From: Seriola aureovittata
Taxonomy: Eukaryota > Chordata > Actinopteri > Carangiformes > Carangidae
Reading direction: 5' to 3'
Length of the DNA stretch: 64,000 nucleotides
Assembly: GCF_021018895.1 (NCBI RefSeq)
Contig: NC_079377.1
Location: forward strand, 7,384,501 to 7,448,500
The notes under the pieces are model-generated. The model was not told the origin of the DNA, ran no database searches, and saw only the letters and a program-made list of their open reading frames with translations. Shown here one piece after another: positions 63,978-64,000 of this stretch (positions are counted from its first letter, which is position 1; every line of letters begins with the position of its first letter). The position numbers and the translations under genes were made by a program.

Positions 63978-64000
63978 CGTGTTAAACTCTTTCTTTAAAT

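Larger units (their letters stand above)
1..64000 (-). other. Presumed giant intron of MACROD2 on the opposite strand
   Basis: In other vertebrates FLRT3 lies inside a very large early intron of MACROD2, transcribed in the opposite direction. The gene emptiness around FLRT3 here fits that. I looked on the minus strand for macrodomain exon signatures (LYRGDIT, VNAAN, GGGGVDG and the LRDYIPL leader) and found none, so only the conserved synteny supports this call. Confidence 0.4.

Overview
This window looks like vertebrate nuclear DNA, most likely from a percomorph teleost fish. The evidence is one large single-exon coding sequence of a vertebrate-specific family (FLRT3), long CA/GT/GA/TA microsatellites, a Tc1-like transposon remnant of the fish IR/DR type, and tRNA-derived SINEs and other interspersed repeats that I recognise from percomorph genomes. 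There is no prokaryotic-style operon, CRISPR array or gene cluster.

Layout. 1-887: the 5' part of a decayed Tc1-like transposon, cut by the window edge. 888-2416: unassigned sequence, a (CA)n array and a (GA)43 tract. About 2470-2747: probable first, non-coding exon of FLRT3, ending in a strong splice donor. 2748-10002: the FLRT3 5'-UTR intron, with a CpG-dense patch near 3450-3600 and a young SINE with a perfect target-site duplication. 10003-13165: the terminal FLRT3 exon, with a short 5' UTR, the complete 650-codon CDS and a 3' UTR of about 1.15 kb ending near an AATAAA signal. 13166-63796: about 50 kb of gene-poor sequence with microsatellites, two degenerate SINEs, two percomorph-type interspersed repeats, a possible LTR remnant, a TIR-bearing MITE inside a (TA)n block, and a forward-reverse-reverse-forward 15-mer structure in the same block. 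63797-64000: a (CA)n array directly followed by a fragment resembling the INO80C protein, with an in-frame stop (pseudogene).

Context. FLRT3 is a single-pass LRR/FN3 adhesion and guidance receptor. In other vertebrates it sits inside a giant intron of MACROD2 on the opposite strand. The emptiness of this window on the minus strand fits that arrangement, but I found no MACROD2 exon, so the nesting is inferred. The only intact protein-coding gene I can support is FLRT3. I did not find a convincing new biological system. The items most worth checking are the INO80C-like relic, the palindromic TA block with its adjacent MITE, and the FLRT3 promoter region.
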